In this document: positions 1 through 8,779 of the stretch, piece by piece | Layout of the letters: every line of letters starts with the position of its first letter | Position numbering within the stretch: the first letter of the stretch is position 1 | Source of the DNA: Clostridium sp. Cult3 | GTDB taxonomy: Bacteria; Bacillota; Clostridia; Tissierellales; Tepidimicrobiaceae | Length of the DNA stretch: 44,725 nt | Assembly (NCBI RefSeq): GCF_021655115.1 | Contig: NZ_PPXY01000043.1 | Span: 1-44,725 of the forward strand | Direction: 5' to 3' | Translations under genes and position numbers: made by a program | Notes under the pieces: model-generated | Seen by the model: only the letters and a program-made list of their open reading frames with translations | The model's database searches: none | What the model was told of the DNA's origin: nothing

Positions 1-183
<183 letters not shown>

Positions 184-236
184 AAAGTTTGCCTGTTGTT
201 TTATAAATGTTACTCAAGGTATTTCGCGCTGTTTAG
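184..236 (-). other. 16S rRNA leader
   Basis: A short transcribed leader of about 50 bases lies between the promoter-proximal -10 box (237-242) and the mature 16S 5' end. It contains no reading frame and I could not recognise a boxA-like antitermination element in it. Its role is inferred from position only. Confidence 0.6.
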
Positions 237-264
237 TTTATAAGGTTCATTGTTTTTGTGTCAA
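237..264 (-). promoter_or_regulatory. rRNA promoter, 16S-proximal
   Basis: On the minus strand, TTGACA (259-264), a 16-base spacer and TATAAA (237-242) form a near-consensus sigma-A promoter pointing at 16S. It is the closest of three tandem promoters. Confidence 0.85.
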
Positions 265-271
265 CCTCTTT

Positions 272-300
272 ACTATATCACATAATATTGTTCTTGTCAA
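272..300 (-). promoter_or_regulatory. rRNA promoter, middle
   Basis: On the minus strand, TTGACA (295-300), a 17-base spacer and TATAGT (272-277) form a near-consensus sigma-A promoter. Its start point would fall close to the -35 box of the downstream promoter, the usual tandem layout of strong rRNA promoters. Confidence 0.85.
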
Positions 301-370
301 CTTTTATTTTTAAATTATTTTTTAATGTATATGTTTGCTGCATCCAATGTTCTTAGGCCGACAATTAAAT

Positions 371-399
371 ATGATACACTCTTTATAGAAATAAGTCAA
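371..399 (-). promoter_or_regulatory. rRNA promoter, distal
   Basis: On the minus strand, TTGACT (394-399), a 17-base spacer and TATCAT (371-376) lie between the udg stop codon (408) and the middle promoter. With the other two it makes a triple tandem promoter array for the rRNA operon. It is the weakest of the three by match to consensus. Confidence 0.65.
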
Positions 400-407
400 C
401 AGTTTTT

Positions 408-986
408 TTAAAGTTTCTCTATTATTTTTTTTAACTTTAACAAATCATCTAAATATACCTCTTTCAATTGGGGCCTATAGATAACTGCAGCTGGATGATA
501 CAGTGGAAATATATCATATTTTATACCTTTTATATCTCTATCCAGCGAATTACCATGGATCTTGCCTATTTTTAAATCTTCGCTAAAAATACATTTTAAC
601 GGTGTATTACCAAGAGTAACTATTATTTTGGGACTTACAATATCTATCTCTTCTATAAGATAACTCTTAAAATCTTCTATTTCCTTTAAAGTAGGAGTCC
701 TATTGGATAGTCGTCCCGTCTTAGGATTTGTTCTTGTTGGCCTATATTTTACCGTATTAGTTATATATACATCTTCTCTATTGATGTTCAGAACTTTTAT
801 GAATTCCTCAAAATGCTTACCTGCCTGACCTACAAAAGGTTCTCCTAATTCTACCTCTTTAGAGCCAGGGGCTTCCCCAATCAACATAATAGAGCTATTG
901 ATATTCCCATAACCCAATACTATCCTTTCCTTTGGGTATTGACTTATAATACTATGATTCAATGATTCAATCCTATCTGTTTTCAC
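408..986 (-). CDS. Uracil-DNA glycosylase family 4/5-like, lacking Fe-S cysteines
   Basis: This 192-residue protein belongs to the uracil-DNA glycosylase superfamily. It has the uracil-pocket motif GEAPG (37-41) followed by GEPFVGQAG, and the catalytic-loop HPAA (164-167). It is expected to cut uracil out of deaminated DNA. Family 4 enzymes hold a 4Fe-4S cluster with four cysteines. Here the N-terminal CxxC is missing, and the residue matching the third cysteine is Tyr (NTVKYRP versus NIVKCRP in the neighbour). Only one Cys remains in the protein, in an unrelated place. The start is GTG with AAAGG eight bases upstream. It follows the canonical paralogue by four bases, so the two are co-transcribed and probably arose by duplication. 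Whether it is still an active glycosylase is uncertain. Confidence 0.85.
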   Translation of the reverse strand: MKTDRIESLNHSIISQYPKERIVLGYGNINSSIMLIGEAPGSKEVELGEPFVGQAGKHFEEFIKVLNINREDVYITNTVKYRPTRTNPKTGRLSNRTPTLKEIEDFKSYLIEEIDIVSPKIIVTLGNTPLKCIFSEDLKIGKIHGNSLDRDIKGIKYDIFPLYHPAAVIYRPQLKEVYLDDLLKLKKIIEKL

Positions 987-990
987 CTTA

Positions 991-1560
991 TCAACCTTTC
1001 ATTTCCTTATTTATTTTAGTAAACATATCCCTTATGGATCTGAAATCTTCCCAAGCATCTTTTTTCTTGCTGCTATCTCTTAAAAGGGCTGCAGGGTGAT
1101 ATGTAGCCATTATGTTAAATTTGCCTCTTTTATACCATAAGCCTCTATTTTGAGTAATTCTAAAATCCTTATCAATTATATTTCTAGCTGCTACTGCACC
1201 TAAACATATTATAATGTCCGGATCTATTATTTTTACCTGCCATCTTAAAAACTCTATGCAGATTTGACTTTCCTCTTCCAATGGATTTCTATTGTTAGGA
1301 GGTCTACATTTAACTATATTTGCTATATATACATCTTCTCTAGAAAAATCAATTGCCTTTAACATCCTATCGAACAGCTCCCCAGCCCTTCCAACAAACG
1401 GCCTTCCTGTTTTATCCTCATGGTATCCTGGTCCTTCTCCTATAAATATAATAGTAGCATTCCCATTACCTTCCCCAAATACAACATTAGTTCTAGTATT
1501 AGATAGGGGACATCTATAGCATCTATCCACAATTGACTCAAGTTCCTTTAAAGTATACAT
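991..1560 (-). CDS. udg: Family 4 uracil-DNA glycosylase (4Fe-4S)
   Basis: This is a canonical family 4 (UDGa-type) uracil-DNA glycosylase that starts base-excision repair of deaminated cytosine. Numbered from the upstream GTG at 1566, it shows four likely Fe-S cysteines (C16, C19, C87, C103), the motif GEGPG (43-47), GRPFVGRAG, and HPAA with His157. I place the start at the internal ATG (1560) because AGGTGA lies just upstream of it; the GTG two codons earlier sits almost on the ribosome binding site. Size fits the family (about 190-200 residues). It is first in a two-gene unit with the cysteine-less paralogue. No clear own promoter is seen in the ~120 bases upstream. Confidence 0.93.
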   Translation of the reverse strand: MYTLKELESIVDRCYRCPLSNTRTNVVFGEGNGNATIIFIGEGPGYHEDKTGRPFVGRAGELFDRMLKAIDFSREDVYIANIVKCRPPNNRNPLEEESQICIEFLRWQVKIIDPDIIICLGAVAARNIIDKDFRITQNRGLWYKRGKFNIMATYHPAALLRDSSKKKDAWEDFRSIRDMFTKINKEMKG

Positions 1561-1647
1561 TTTCACTCACCTAATCATTTAAATTAATTGGAATATAGTA
1601 TATACGTGTGAACTGATTTTTTTAAATGCCCATCTTTTGTATATTAC

Positions 1648-1680
1648 AAAAAAGCGAGTCAAAGACTCAGCTTTTGACTC
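1648..1680 (-). terminator. Terminator after lysS
   Basis: An eight-base stem (1656-1663 with 1673-1680, GAGTCAAA/TTTGACTC) is followed on the minus strand, after two bases, by a run of six T. It begins four bases past the lysS stop codon. Confidence 0.85.
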
Positions 1681-1684
1681 ACTT

Positions 1685-3169
1685 TTATTCATCTTCACCT
1701 ACAGGCTTCATAGTTGGAAACAATATAACATCTCTAATTGTTGGTTGATTAGTTAGTACCATTATCAGCCTATCTATACCTATACCTAAACCACCTGTCG
1801 GTGGCAATCCTACTTCTAATGCGTTGACAAAGTCCATATCCATCATATGGGCCTCATGATCTCCTGCTTCTCTCTGCCTTACCTGCTCTGCAAACCTTTC
1901 TTTTTGGTCTATTGGATCATTTAATTCACTAAATGCATTGGCAATTTCCCAGGTATTAATAAAAGCTTCAAATCTATTGGTAAGTCTTGGATCCTCTGCA
2001 TTTCTCTTTGCCAAAGGTGACACTTCTACAGGGTGATGTGTAACAAAGGTTGGTTGAACTAAATGTTCTTCACAAAACTCCTCGAACATTTCACTTATTA
2101 CATGACCTCTCTTCATATTAGGTTCTATTTCTAAGCCTTTAGACTTAGCCACCTCTATAGCCTCTTCATCTGTATCTATAGATTTAAAATCTATTCCTGT
2201 ATATTCCTTTATAGCATCTATCATAGTAATTCTCCTCCATGGTGGAGTTAAATCAATTTCTTTTCCTTGATAGTCGATTACAGTTGACCCTAGAGTCTTT
2301 TCTGCCACATAGGCTACCATCTCTTCCGTTAATACCATCATATCTTCGTAATCTGCGTAAGCTTGATATAGTTCAATATTGGTAAATTCAGGGTTGTGCT
2401 TATAGCTCATCCCTTCATTTCTAAACATTCTGCCCATTTCATATACCTTTTCAAATCCACCAACTATGAGTCTTTTTAAATACAGCTCATTGGCAATCCT
2501 TAAGTACATATCTAAATCTAAAGTATTATGATGGGTTATAAAAGGTCTTGCATTAGCCCCTCCGGCAATAGTGTTTAAAATAGGGGTATCTACTTCTAAA
2601 AACCCCCTATCATCCAGGTATTCCCTTACTGCCTTGATGATCTTAGACCTAAGTATGAAGGTCTCCTTCACTTCTGGATTTACTATTAAGTCTACGTATC
2701 GCTGTCTATATCTTAGATCTTGATCCTTTAAACCATGGAATTTTTCTGGAAGTATCTGTAATGATTTTGTAAGCAAGATTAATTCTTTTGCCCTTACAGA
2801 GATCTCTCCAGTTTTAGTCTTAAATACCTCTCCCTTAACACCAATAATATCACCAAGATCTAGTAAATTTAATTGTTCATAGGCTTCCTTACCTATAGCA
2901 TTCATTTTAACAAAAATTTGTATTCTTCCCTCACTATCCTGAAGGTCCATAAAACTTACCTTACCGTGGCCTCTTCTTGACATTAGTCTTCCTGCAACTG
3001 AAACCGTTTGTTCTTCTAATTCATCAAAATTATCCTTAATGGTAGTACTGTGATGAGTATAATCATATTTTTCTATACGAAAAGGGTTCTTCCCCATCTC
3101 ATTTAATTCCTTTAACTTTTCTCTTCTCATCATAAGCATTTCATTAAGATTTTCTTCCGTTCCTGACAT
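1685..3169 (-). CDS. lysS: Lysyl-tRNA synthetase, class II
   Basis: LysS charges tRNA-Lys with lysine in the cytoplasm. At 494 residues it is the normal bacterial length. An OB-fold anticodon-binding domain (about 55-150; [21 protein letters not shown]) precedes the class II catalytic core. Motif 2 is visible as RMFRNEGM followed by [14 protein letters not shown], and motif 3 as [10 protein letters not shown] near the C terminus. The ATG has GAGGAGG upstream. It follows greA by 26 bases and shares its promoter (greA-lysS), an arrangement common in Firmicutes. The intrinsic terminator immediately downstream ends the unit. No T-box leader is present. Confidence 0.98.
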   Translation of the reverse strand: MSGTEENLNEMLMMRREKLKELNEMGKNPFRIEKYDYTHHSTTIKDNFDELEEQTVSVAGRLMSRRGHGKVSFMDLQDSEGRIQIFVKMNAIGKEAYEQLNLLDLGDIIGVKGEVFKTKTGEISVRAKELILLTKSLQILPEKFHGLKDQDLRYRQRYVDLIVNPEVKETFILRSKIIKAVREYLDDRGFLEVDTPILNTIAGGANARPFITHHNTLDLDMYLRIANELYLKRLIVGGFEKVYEMGRMFRNEGMSYKHNPEFTNIELYQAYADYEDMMVLTEEMVAYVAEKTLGSTVIDYQGKEIDLTPPWRRITMIDAIKEYTGIDFKSIDTDEEAIEVAKSKGLEIEPNMKRGHVISEMFEEFCEEHLVQPTFVTHHPVEVSPLAKRNAEDPRLTNRFEAFINTWEIANAFSELNDPIDQKERFAEQVRQREAGDHEAHMMDMDFVNALEVGLPPTGGLGIGIDRLIMVLTNQPTIRDVILFPTMKPVGEDE

Positions 3170-3195
3170 TTATTATTAATACCTCCTCTTAAATC

Positions 3196-3672
3196 TTATC
3201 TAGTGATACTTAAAATTTGATACTTAATAAGTCCATCTGGCACATGGACTTCTACGATTTCTTCTTTTTTCTTGCCTAATAGAGCTCTTCCAACAGGAGA
3301 TTCATTGGAAATCTTTCCTTCATAAGGATCAGCTTCTGCAGAACCTACTATGGTGTATTCCATTTCTTCGTCATATTCTAAATCCTTTACCATAACCTTT
3401 GATCCAATACTTACCACATCGGTAGTAATGTCCTCGTCATCTATTAATTTTGCATTTCTGAGTATCATTTCTAACTTTGCTATTCTTTCCTCTAATTGGG
3501 CCTGCTCATTTTTTGCCTGATCATATTCCGAATTTTCGCTTATATCCCCAAAGGCTAGGGCTTGTTTTATCTTTTCTGCAATCTCTTTTCTTTTTACAGT
3601 CTTTAATTCATCTAGTTCGTTTTCCAGCTTGTTTAACCCCTCTACCGTTAAGAATACATCCCTCTCAGCCAT
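3196..3672 (-). CDS. greA: Transcription elongation factor GreA
   Basis: GreA rescues backtracked RNA polymerase by stimulating cleavage of the nascent transcript. The 158-residue length is typical. The N-terminal half (1-75) is the antiparallel coiled coil that enters the secondary channel, with the acidic tip region [13 protein letters not shown]. The C-terminal half is the FKBP-like domain ([26 protein letters not shown]). ATG is preceded by GGAGAGAGG. It is the first gene after a consensus promoter and is co-transcribed with lysS. Confidence 0.98.
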   Translation of the reverse strand: MAERDVFLTVEGLNKLENELDELKTVKRKEIAEKIKQALAFGDISENSEYDQAKNEQAQLEERIAKLEMILRNAKLIDDEDITTDVVSIGSKVMVKDLEYDEEMEYTIVGSAEADPYEGKISNESPVGRALLGKKKEEIVEVHVPDGLIKYQILSITR

Positions 3673-3757
3673 CTGCCTCTCTCCTTCTATTAAATATTTG
3701 GCCTTAATATGCCTTTCAAACGGATAAAAATCAATTTATCATTCATATATGGAGACT

Positions 3758-3786
3758 ATTATAATCAAGGTAAGTGTTATTGTCAA
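3758..3786 (-). promoter_or_regulatory. Consensus sigma-A promoter of greA-lysS
   Basis: On the minus strand, TTGACA (3781-3786), a 17-base spacer and TATAAT (3758-3763) match the sigma-A consensus exactly. It begins four bases after the stop codon of the upstream unknown gene and drives greA, about 85 bases downstream. Confidence 0.92.
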
Positions 3787-3790
3787 GTAC

Positions 3791-4618
3791 TTACAGTTCC
3801 CCCTTTTTTCTTATTTCCTTATCTATCAAATCCTCCATAGCATATATATTATCATTGACTAAAAACCCCTTAGGTTTTATATCCATATGATCATAAAATA
3901 ATTCATAAAATTTAGAAGAAATCAATTCATTTGTCCATTGGTTATCCATTATATTTAAATCCCTTGACGCAAACATAAAGTCTTCTATCACCACTGAGCT
4001 TCTTCTATTTTTTATATTTCTGCTAAATCCTTTCCTCGTACTAAAATCAAATATTATTGCTCCTCTTCTGAATTTATTTACGTTTATTGGATTCTCTTCT
4101 TTAAGATTAACTATAATAGAATAGTTTGTCAATATTTTGTCTATGTTTCTAGAACAAAATATCGATAGCCCAGTTCTTTTAAATACAGACTGGGATATAT
4201 TTTCTATGGCAACTTCATCATCTCCTACTAGGGTTACAAAGCTTATCTCTTTATGCAATGTACATATAAGTTCTTCTATCAGTTTATCCCCATTACCTAT
4301 TATTAAAACTTCCTTTTTCCTTAGATCTTCTTTTGTTATCCTCTGGATATCTTTTAATACTAAAGGTAAAGTCGTCATCAAGGCAGGTTGGCCATCAAGA
4401 ATTTTTAGATTAGTACTATATTCTATTAATTCTATTTCCGATCTATTAAATAGTGGTAGCTCCTCCATAATCAAATAATCCATATGATCTTCCTTGATCT
4501 TTTCTATGCCATAAATAAAAGTTTCTACTAGCCTCTTACTATCTTCTACATTAGAATTTAGTAGAATCCCACCAACTTTCCCTATTGTTTTCCCATTAAT
4601 ATCATAAAGGATATCCAA
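3791..4618 (-). CDS. Unknown protein with Rossmann-like segment, between dusB and greA
   Basis: I do not recognise this family. From the TTG at 4618 the protein has 275 residues, no signal peptide and no membrane segment. A hydrophobic beta strand plus glycine turn, VLIIGNGD (about 104-111), followed by alternating strands (SFVTLVGDD, YSIIVNL, GAIIFDFS) suggests a nucleotide-binding-like alpha/beta fold, but without a standard GxGxxG loop. The reading frame stays open 36 codons further, to an ATT at 4724-4726 preceded by AAAGGGGGG. That upstream stretch reads like protein, while the TTG has no visible ribosome binding site, so the true product may be about 311 residues. It lies 16 bases after dusB and is probably co-transcribed with it. 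Confidence 0.75.
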   Translation of the reverse strand: MDILYDINGKTIGKVGGILLNSNVEDSKRLVETFIYGIEKIKEDHMDYLIMEELPLFNRSEIELIEYSTNLKILDGQPALMTTLPLVLKDIQRITKEDLRKKEVLIIGNGDKLIEELICTLHKEISFVTLVGDDEVAIENISQSVFKRTGLSIFCSRNIDKILTNYSIIVNLKEENPINVNKFRRGAIIFDFSTRKGFSRNIKNRRSSVVIEDFMFASRDLNIMDNQWTNELISSKFYELFYDHMDIKPKGFLVNDNIYAMEDLIDKEIRKKGEL

Positions 4619-4786
4619 AATCTTAGGCTTTACCGTTGGAATTATTTTTTTAGGGATGAATTTAATAATTCCACTATTGTAATAATTAAAATACCTTTCC
4701 TTCCCTACTATATAAAGAAACCCAATACAAACCCCCCTTTAAATAAATTTGTAATGTATTATATGAGGGCTAAAGAAAGGGTATTA

Positions 4787-5770
4787 CTAATTTGTTTTAA
4801 ATTCAAACATATATTGAGCATAATTTGACAGTACTCTTATCATTTCATCTTTAGTATCTATAGTGTTAATCTCGTTTTTTACAGTGTTAGAATTTCGCAT
4901 GCCTTTTATATACCAGGCTACATGCTTCCGCATCTCCCTTACTCCAACTTTTTCACCTTTCATATCACAAACCATATTTAGATGTTTGATGGCTATATTG
5001 ATCTTCTCCATCGCATCAGGTACTATGTCTTTTTTTCCTTCTATTAAAAGCCCTACCCTTTTAAATATCCAAGGGTTCCCTAAAGCTCCCCTACCTATGG
5101 CCACTCCATCACAACCCGTATATTCCATCATTTTCATTGCATCTATAGGTTCAAATATATCGCCATTTCCTATTACTGGGATGGAAATAGAATCCTTGAC
5201 CTTTTTAATATAATCCCAATCAGCCTTCCCCGAATAGAACATATCCCTAGTCCTACCATGGACAGTCAAAGCCGAGACACCTTCTTCTTCTGCAATTCTA
5301 GCAACCTCTATTCCATTTATGGTATGAACATCCCATCCTATCCTGATCTTTAATGTTACCGGTTTTGTAGATACTTCAACAACTTTCCTCAAAATCTCCC
5401 TAACTAAAGGAGGATTTTTTAATAAGGCAGAGCCATCTCCATTTTTAACAATTTTTGGAGCTGGACAGCCCATATTTATATCTAAAATATCTATGTCTTG
5501 TCTAGGATTTATATGTTCTTCTACAACCTCAGCCATTATCTTAGGGTCAGAACCAAATATCTGGATAGCTACCGGTCTCTCCTTTAAATCTATATCGGTC
5601 AACTCTTCTGTATTTTTATCCCCATAATATAGCCCCTTACTACTTACCATTTCAGTAAACACTAATCCTGCTCCCATCTCCCTACAGATAATTCTAAAGG
5701 TTTTATCCGTAACACCTGCCATCGGTGCTAAAAATATATTATTTTGTAATTCTAAATTCCCTATCCTCAT
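4787..5770 (-). CDS. dusB: tRNA-dihydrouridine synthase B
   Basis: This FMN- and NADPH-dependent enzyme reduces uridines of tRNA to dihydrouridine. The 327-residue TIM barrel shows the family signature: APMAGVTDKTFR (15-26), DINMGCPAPKIVKNGDG with catalytic Cys102, HGRTRDMFYSGKADW, and PVIGNGDI before the phosphate-binding GCDGVAIGRGALGNPW. The start ATG has AGAGGTG upstream. In B. subtilis the homologue sits between coaX-type genes and lysS, as here. A terminator lies only about 20 bases before the start, so expression must come from readthrough or from a promoter inside coaX. Confidence 0.96.
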   Translation of the reverse strand: MRIGNLELQNNIFLAPMAGVTDKTFRIICREMGAGLVFTEMVSSKGLYYGDKNTEELTDIDLKERPVAIQIFGSDPKIMAEVVEEHINPRQDIDILDINMGCPAPKIVKNGDGSALLKNPPLVREILRKVVEVSTKPVTLKIRIGWDVHTINGIEVARIAEEEGVSALTVHGRTRDMFYSGKADWDYIKKVKDSISIPVIGNGDIFEPIDAMKMMEYTGCDGVAIGRGALGNPWIFKRVGLLIEGKKDIVPDAMEKINIAIKHLNMVCDMKGEKVGVREMRKHVAWYIKGMRNSNTVKNEINTIDTKDEMIRVLSNYAQYMFEFKTN

Positions 5771-5790
5771 AATTTCACCTCTAATATTTA

Positions 5791-5814
5791 GAAAAAGTAG
5801 CCTTTTGGCTACTT
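5791..5814 (-). terminator. Terminator overlapping the coaX stop codon
   Basis: The stem AAGTAGCC/GGCTACTT (5795-5802 with 5807-5814) with a 4-base loop is followed on the minus strand by TTTTTC. The coaX TAG (5809-5811) is inside the stem. dusB starts just 20 bases beyond. Confidence 0.85.
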
Positions 5815-6582
5815 ATTTCTCCCATATATTATTCTAAGTCCATCTAAGGTTAATAGTTTATCGATTGTATTTATATATCTGCTCTCACTAGCTATTAAAG
5901 ATGAAAAACCACCGGTTCCAATTACGGTTTTTACTTCCCCTTCTTCCTTCATCTCTTCTTTCATTCTTTCAATGATATAGTCTACAAGTCCAATGTATCC
6001 GTAAACTAGTCCTGACTGAATGCTATTAACAGTATTCTTACCTATTACCGTGTCTGGTTTAGATAATTCCACTTTAGGAAGCTTAGCAGTCCTTAAAAAT
6101 AAAGCTTCACTAGATATTTTAATACCTGGCGTTATGGCACCACCTAAGTAATCTCCACCTTTAGAAATAGCACAGAATGTAATGGCGGTTCCAAAATCCA
6201 CGATTATGAGAGGTCCACCATACTTTTCATAACCTGCTACAGCATTAACTATTCTATCAGCCCCTACTTCTCTGGGATTGTCATACCTTATATTCATTCC
6301 AGTCTTTACTCCTGGCCCTACAACTATAGGTTCCCTATCAAAGTATTTGATACTCATAGCGGATAATGTATGCATCAATGTAGGCACTACTGATGAAATA
6401 ATTACATCTTCTACATCCTTAGGGCAAAGGCCATGATATTTAAATATTTGTTCAAATAATAGACCATATTCATCGGAAGTTCTATCCTTTTCAGTAGCAA
6501 TTCTCCAATCATATAGCAGTTTTTTCCCCTTAAATACTCCGAACACAATATTAGTATTCCCTACATCAATTACTAATAACAT
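5809..6582 (-). CDS. coaX: Type III pantothenate kinase
   Basis: CoaX phosphorylates pantothenate, the first step of coenzyme A synthesis; type III enzymes are not feedback-inhibited by CoA. The ASKHA-fold motifs are visible: [10 protein letters not shown] at the N terminus (phosphate 1), [26 protein letters not shown] (phosphate 2) and GGAITPGI. I choose the ATG at 6582 because GGAAGGTGG lies five bases upstream; a GTG three codons earlier lacks correct spacing. The resulting 257 residues match the family. Directly upstream by 17 bases is an ECF substrate-binding subunit, likely for pantothenate, which makes a small CoA supply unit. Confidence 0.96.
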   Translation of the reverse strand: MLLVIDVGNTNIVFGVFKGKKLLYDWRIATEKDRTSDEYGLLFEQIFKYHGLCPKDVEDVIISSVVPTLMHTLSAMSIKYFDREPIVVGPGVKTGMNIRYDNPREVGADRIVNAVAGYEKYGGPLIIVDFGTAITFCAISKGGDYLGGAITPGIKISSEALFLRTAKLPKVELSKPDTVIGKNTVNSIQSGLVYGYIGLVDYIIERMKEEMKEEGEVKTVIGTGGFSSLIASESRYINTIDKLLTLDGLRIIYGRNK

Positions 6583-6599
6583 TATTTCCACCTTCCAAT

Positions 6600-7355
6600 C
6601 TATTTTTCTATGCTTTTTATGGCAGCCATTACATTAACAACCACTACAATTGCTACTATCATCTCCGGGATTCCATTAGTTATACCTATGCCAAATACGA
6701 TCTTCCTGGCCAAATCCGGATCTTGGCCTAATTTAATTACAAACTTTTCTCCATATAAAAAATATATACTCGATAAAACCCCTAATGTATTAGTTAGTGT
6801 ACCTGCTACTGTAGCAATGGCTATATGCATTGTTTTACCTTTATATTTCTTTTGACTATATAAACCTATTCCTATGGTAAGACCTATCAGTATTATATTT
6901 ATTATTAAAGACCATATGTTTTGCGTCCCTTTAAACCCCTTGTAAGAGCCATAAACAAGATATATCAGTATAGCTCCTAAAACAATGTTTAAGGTCAAAG
7001 CCGATTTATTTGCACCTAATCTATTTAAGGACCTATAAACATAATGGGTAACAATTCCTATTAGAACCCTAGGTAAGACTGAAACCACAGGATCTAAAAA
7101 TACAAAGGATATTGGTGTTGGGTTAGTTGCGGCTTGAAATATACTAAATAAACCAAATATCAGCCCTACTAACCCTCCTACTAGAGGACCTTCCATTATA
7201 GCTCCTATGATTACAGGTATATGCATTATGGTGGCTCTAGTTGGCCCCACAGGAATAAATCCTAAAGGCGTCATCCCTAACACTATGGAGATACCACCTA
7301 AAACACCCACAGTAGTCATCTTCCTGATGGTTAATGTATTCTTTTCTTTTATCAC
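6600..7355 (-). CDS. panT: ECF transporter S component, probably for pantothenate
   Basis: This is an integral membrane protein of about 250 residues with six or so hydrophobic segments. It has the N-terminal small-residue-rich helix of ECF S subunits ([22 protein letters not shown]) and the internal [21 protein letters not shown] pattern. S subunits bind a vitamin and work with the shared EcfA/A'/T energising module, which is not encoded here. Pantothenate is inferred only from the adjacent coaX gene. GTG at 7355 is preferred over ATG at 7361 because GGAGG directly abuts that ATG but lies seven bases before the GTG. An alternative is another vitamin specificity. Confidence 0.85.
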   Translation of the reverse strand: MIKEKNTLTIRKMTTVGVLGGISIVLGMTPLGFIPVGPTRATIMHIPVIIGAIMEGPLVGGLVGLIFGLFSIFQAATNPTPISFVFLDPVVSVLPRVLIGIVTHYVYRSLNRLGANKSALTLNIVLGAILIYLVYGSYKGFKGTQNIWSLIINIILIGLTIGIGLYSQKKYKGKTMHIAIATVAGTLTNTLGVLSSIYFLYGEKFVIKLGQDPDLARKIVFGIGITNGIPEMIVAIVVVVNVMAAIKSIEK

Positions 7356-7499
7356 AATCATCCCTCCGCTCTAGTTCCATCTTTAATGGATACCAGTCGA
7401 TATTTTTTACTCTTTGAAAATTTCATGTCCAACTCTTTTAAAAAAGATGATGGCAAGCATATAACTATTATAGTTTTTTTCATCCACATTTTCAACATC

Positions 7500-7563
7500 A
7501 AAAATCCGAGATCCTCCACCGCTGTCTAGTCAATAGTCTATATCAATTGGGCGAAGAATCTCG
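7500..7563 (-). terminator. Probable terminator after mmdB
   Basis: On the minus strand CGAGAT (7558-7563) pairs with ATCTCG (7507-7512), and the stem extends inward with GU pairs to about 14 base pairs. Then comes GATTTTTG. The hairpin is long, with a ~30-base loop, and starts 14 bases after the mmdB stop, so it probably ends the mcm-mmd transcript. The rest of 7362-7577 holds no gene. Confidence 0.55.
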
Positions 7564-7577
7564 AACTTATCAACTTA

Positions 7578-8756
7578 TCAGCCAAAGAACATCAACAACA
7601 ACCCTGCCGCTACCGCTGAACCAATTACTCCTGCTACATTTGGTCCCATGGCGTGCATAAGCAAGAAATTCTTTGGATTTGCTTCTTGACCTACCTTTTG
7701 AGATACCCTTGCTGCCATTGGTACTGCTGATACTCCTGCTGAACCTATTAATGGGTTTACCTTTCCTCCTGTGGCTTTGCACATGATCTTTCCAAATATA
7801 ACTCCAGTGGCTGTTCCTATAGAGAAAGCTATTAGTCCTAATACTATTATCTTTATCGTTCCCCATTGTAAGAAGGTTTCTGCGTTGGCTGTAGCCCCTA
7901 CTGTTAATCCTAAGAATATGGTTACTATATTCATCAGTTCATTTTGTACCGTTTTACTTAGCCTTTCTACTACTCCTGATTCCCTCATTAGGTTTCCTAA
8001 CATTAGCATGCCTACTAATGGTCCTGCCGAAGGTAATAGTAGAGTTACTACTACTGTGATCATTATAGGAAATATTATCTTCTCCTTTTTTGATACAGGA
8101 CGAAGTTGTTCCATTACTATTTTTCTTTCTTCTTCTGTGGTTAAGGCTTTCATTATTGGCGGCTGTATTATTGGTACTAATGCCATGTATGAGTAAGCTG
8201 CTACTGCTATGGGCCCTAATAATTCAGGTGCTAGTTTAGATGTTAAATAAAGTGCTGTAGGTCCATCTGCTCCACCTATTATTCCGATACTAGCCGCTTG
8301 TGGTCCTGTAAAGCCTAAGGCTATTGCCCCTATGAATGTGAAAAATATTCCAAATTGGGCTGCTGCTCCTAGTAATATACTCCTTGGATTGGCTATTAGG
8401 GGTCCAAAGTCCGTCATAGCTCCTACTCCTAGAAATATCAATGGTGGATATATACCTAATTTTACCCCTTGGTATAGATAGTATAGTAATCCCCCTAGTT
8501 CTTTTGTTTCCTGTACCAATTCACCTGTTGTAGGATCCTTTACTATTTCAACTACTGGTTCTGCCATAAGGCCTGCTAAGGGAAGGTTTGCAAGTAACAT
8601 CCCGAAGGCTATGGGGACTAACAAAAGAGGTTCGAATTCCTTTTTAATGGCTAAATATAGGAGAACAAAGGATATTAAAATCATTATGACCTGCCCAACT
8701 GTTATTGAGGCAAATCCTGTACTCTGCCCAAAATCCTTTAATATGTCTACGACCAT
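7578..8756 (-). CDS. mmdB: Na+-transporting methylmalonyl-CoA decarboxylase, beta subunit
   Basis: This 392-residue polytopic membrane protein belongs to the OadB/MmdB/GcdB family. It decarboxylates carboxybiotin and couples CO2 release to Na+ export. Family stretches visible include [37 protein letters not shown], and near the C terminus [20 protein letters not shown] and [18 protein letters not shown]. The family is shared by oxaloacetate and glutaconyl-CoA pumps. The methylmalonyl-CoA assignment rests on the mutase and epimerase in the same operon. The start ATG has AGGAAGG upstream. It is the last gene of the island. Confidence 0.95.
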   Translation of the reverse strand: MVVDILKDFGQSTGFASITVGQVIMILISFVLLYLAIKKEFEPLLLVPIAFGMLLANLPLAGLMAEPVVEIVKDPTTGELVQETKELGGLLYYLYQGVKLGIYPPLIFLGVGAMTDFGPLIANPRSILLGAAAQFGIFFTFIGAIALGFTGPQAASIGIIGGADGPTALYLTSKLAPELLGPIAVAAYSYMALVPIIQPPIMKALTTEEERKIVMEQLRPVSKKEKIIFPIMITVVVTLLLPSAGPLVGMLMLGNLMRESGVVERLSKTVQNELMNIVTIFLGLTVGATANAETFLQWGTIKIIVLGLIAFSIGTATGVIFGKIMCKATGGKVNPLIGSAGVSAVPMAARVSQKVGQEANPKNFLLMHAMGPNVAGVIGSAVAAGLLLMFFG

Positions 8757-8779
8757 TTAATTTACCTTCCTTTCGTAAT

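Noticed and set aside
4137-4478. 113-codon plus-strand frame inside the unknown gene
   Set aside because: Antisense shadow; the minus-strand frame is longer and has normal alpha/beta protein character.
7362-7577. Possible riboswitch before the panT-like gene
   Set aside because: The only strong structure is adjacent to the mmdB stop and followed by a T run, fitting a terminator. I could match no known riboswitch core.
7570-7866. 98-codon minus-strand frame at the 3' end of mmdB
   Set aside because: It is an alternative frame inside mmdB, whose protein continues normally to its own stop; not a frameshift.
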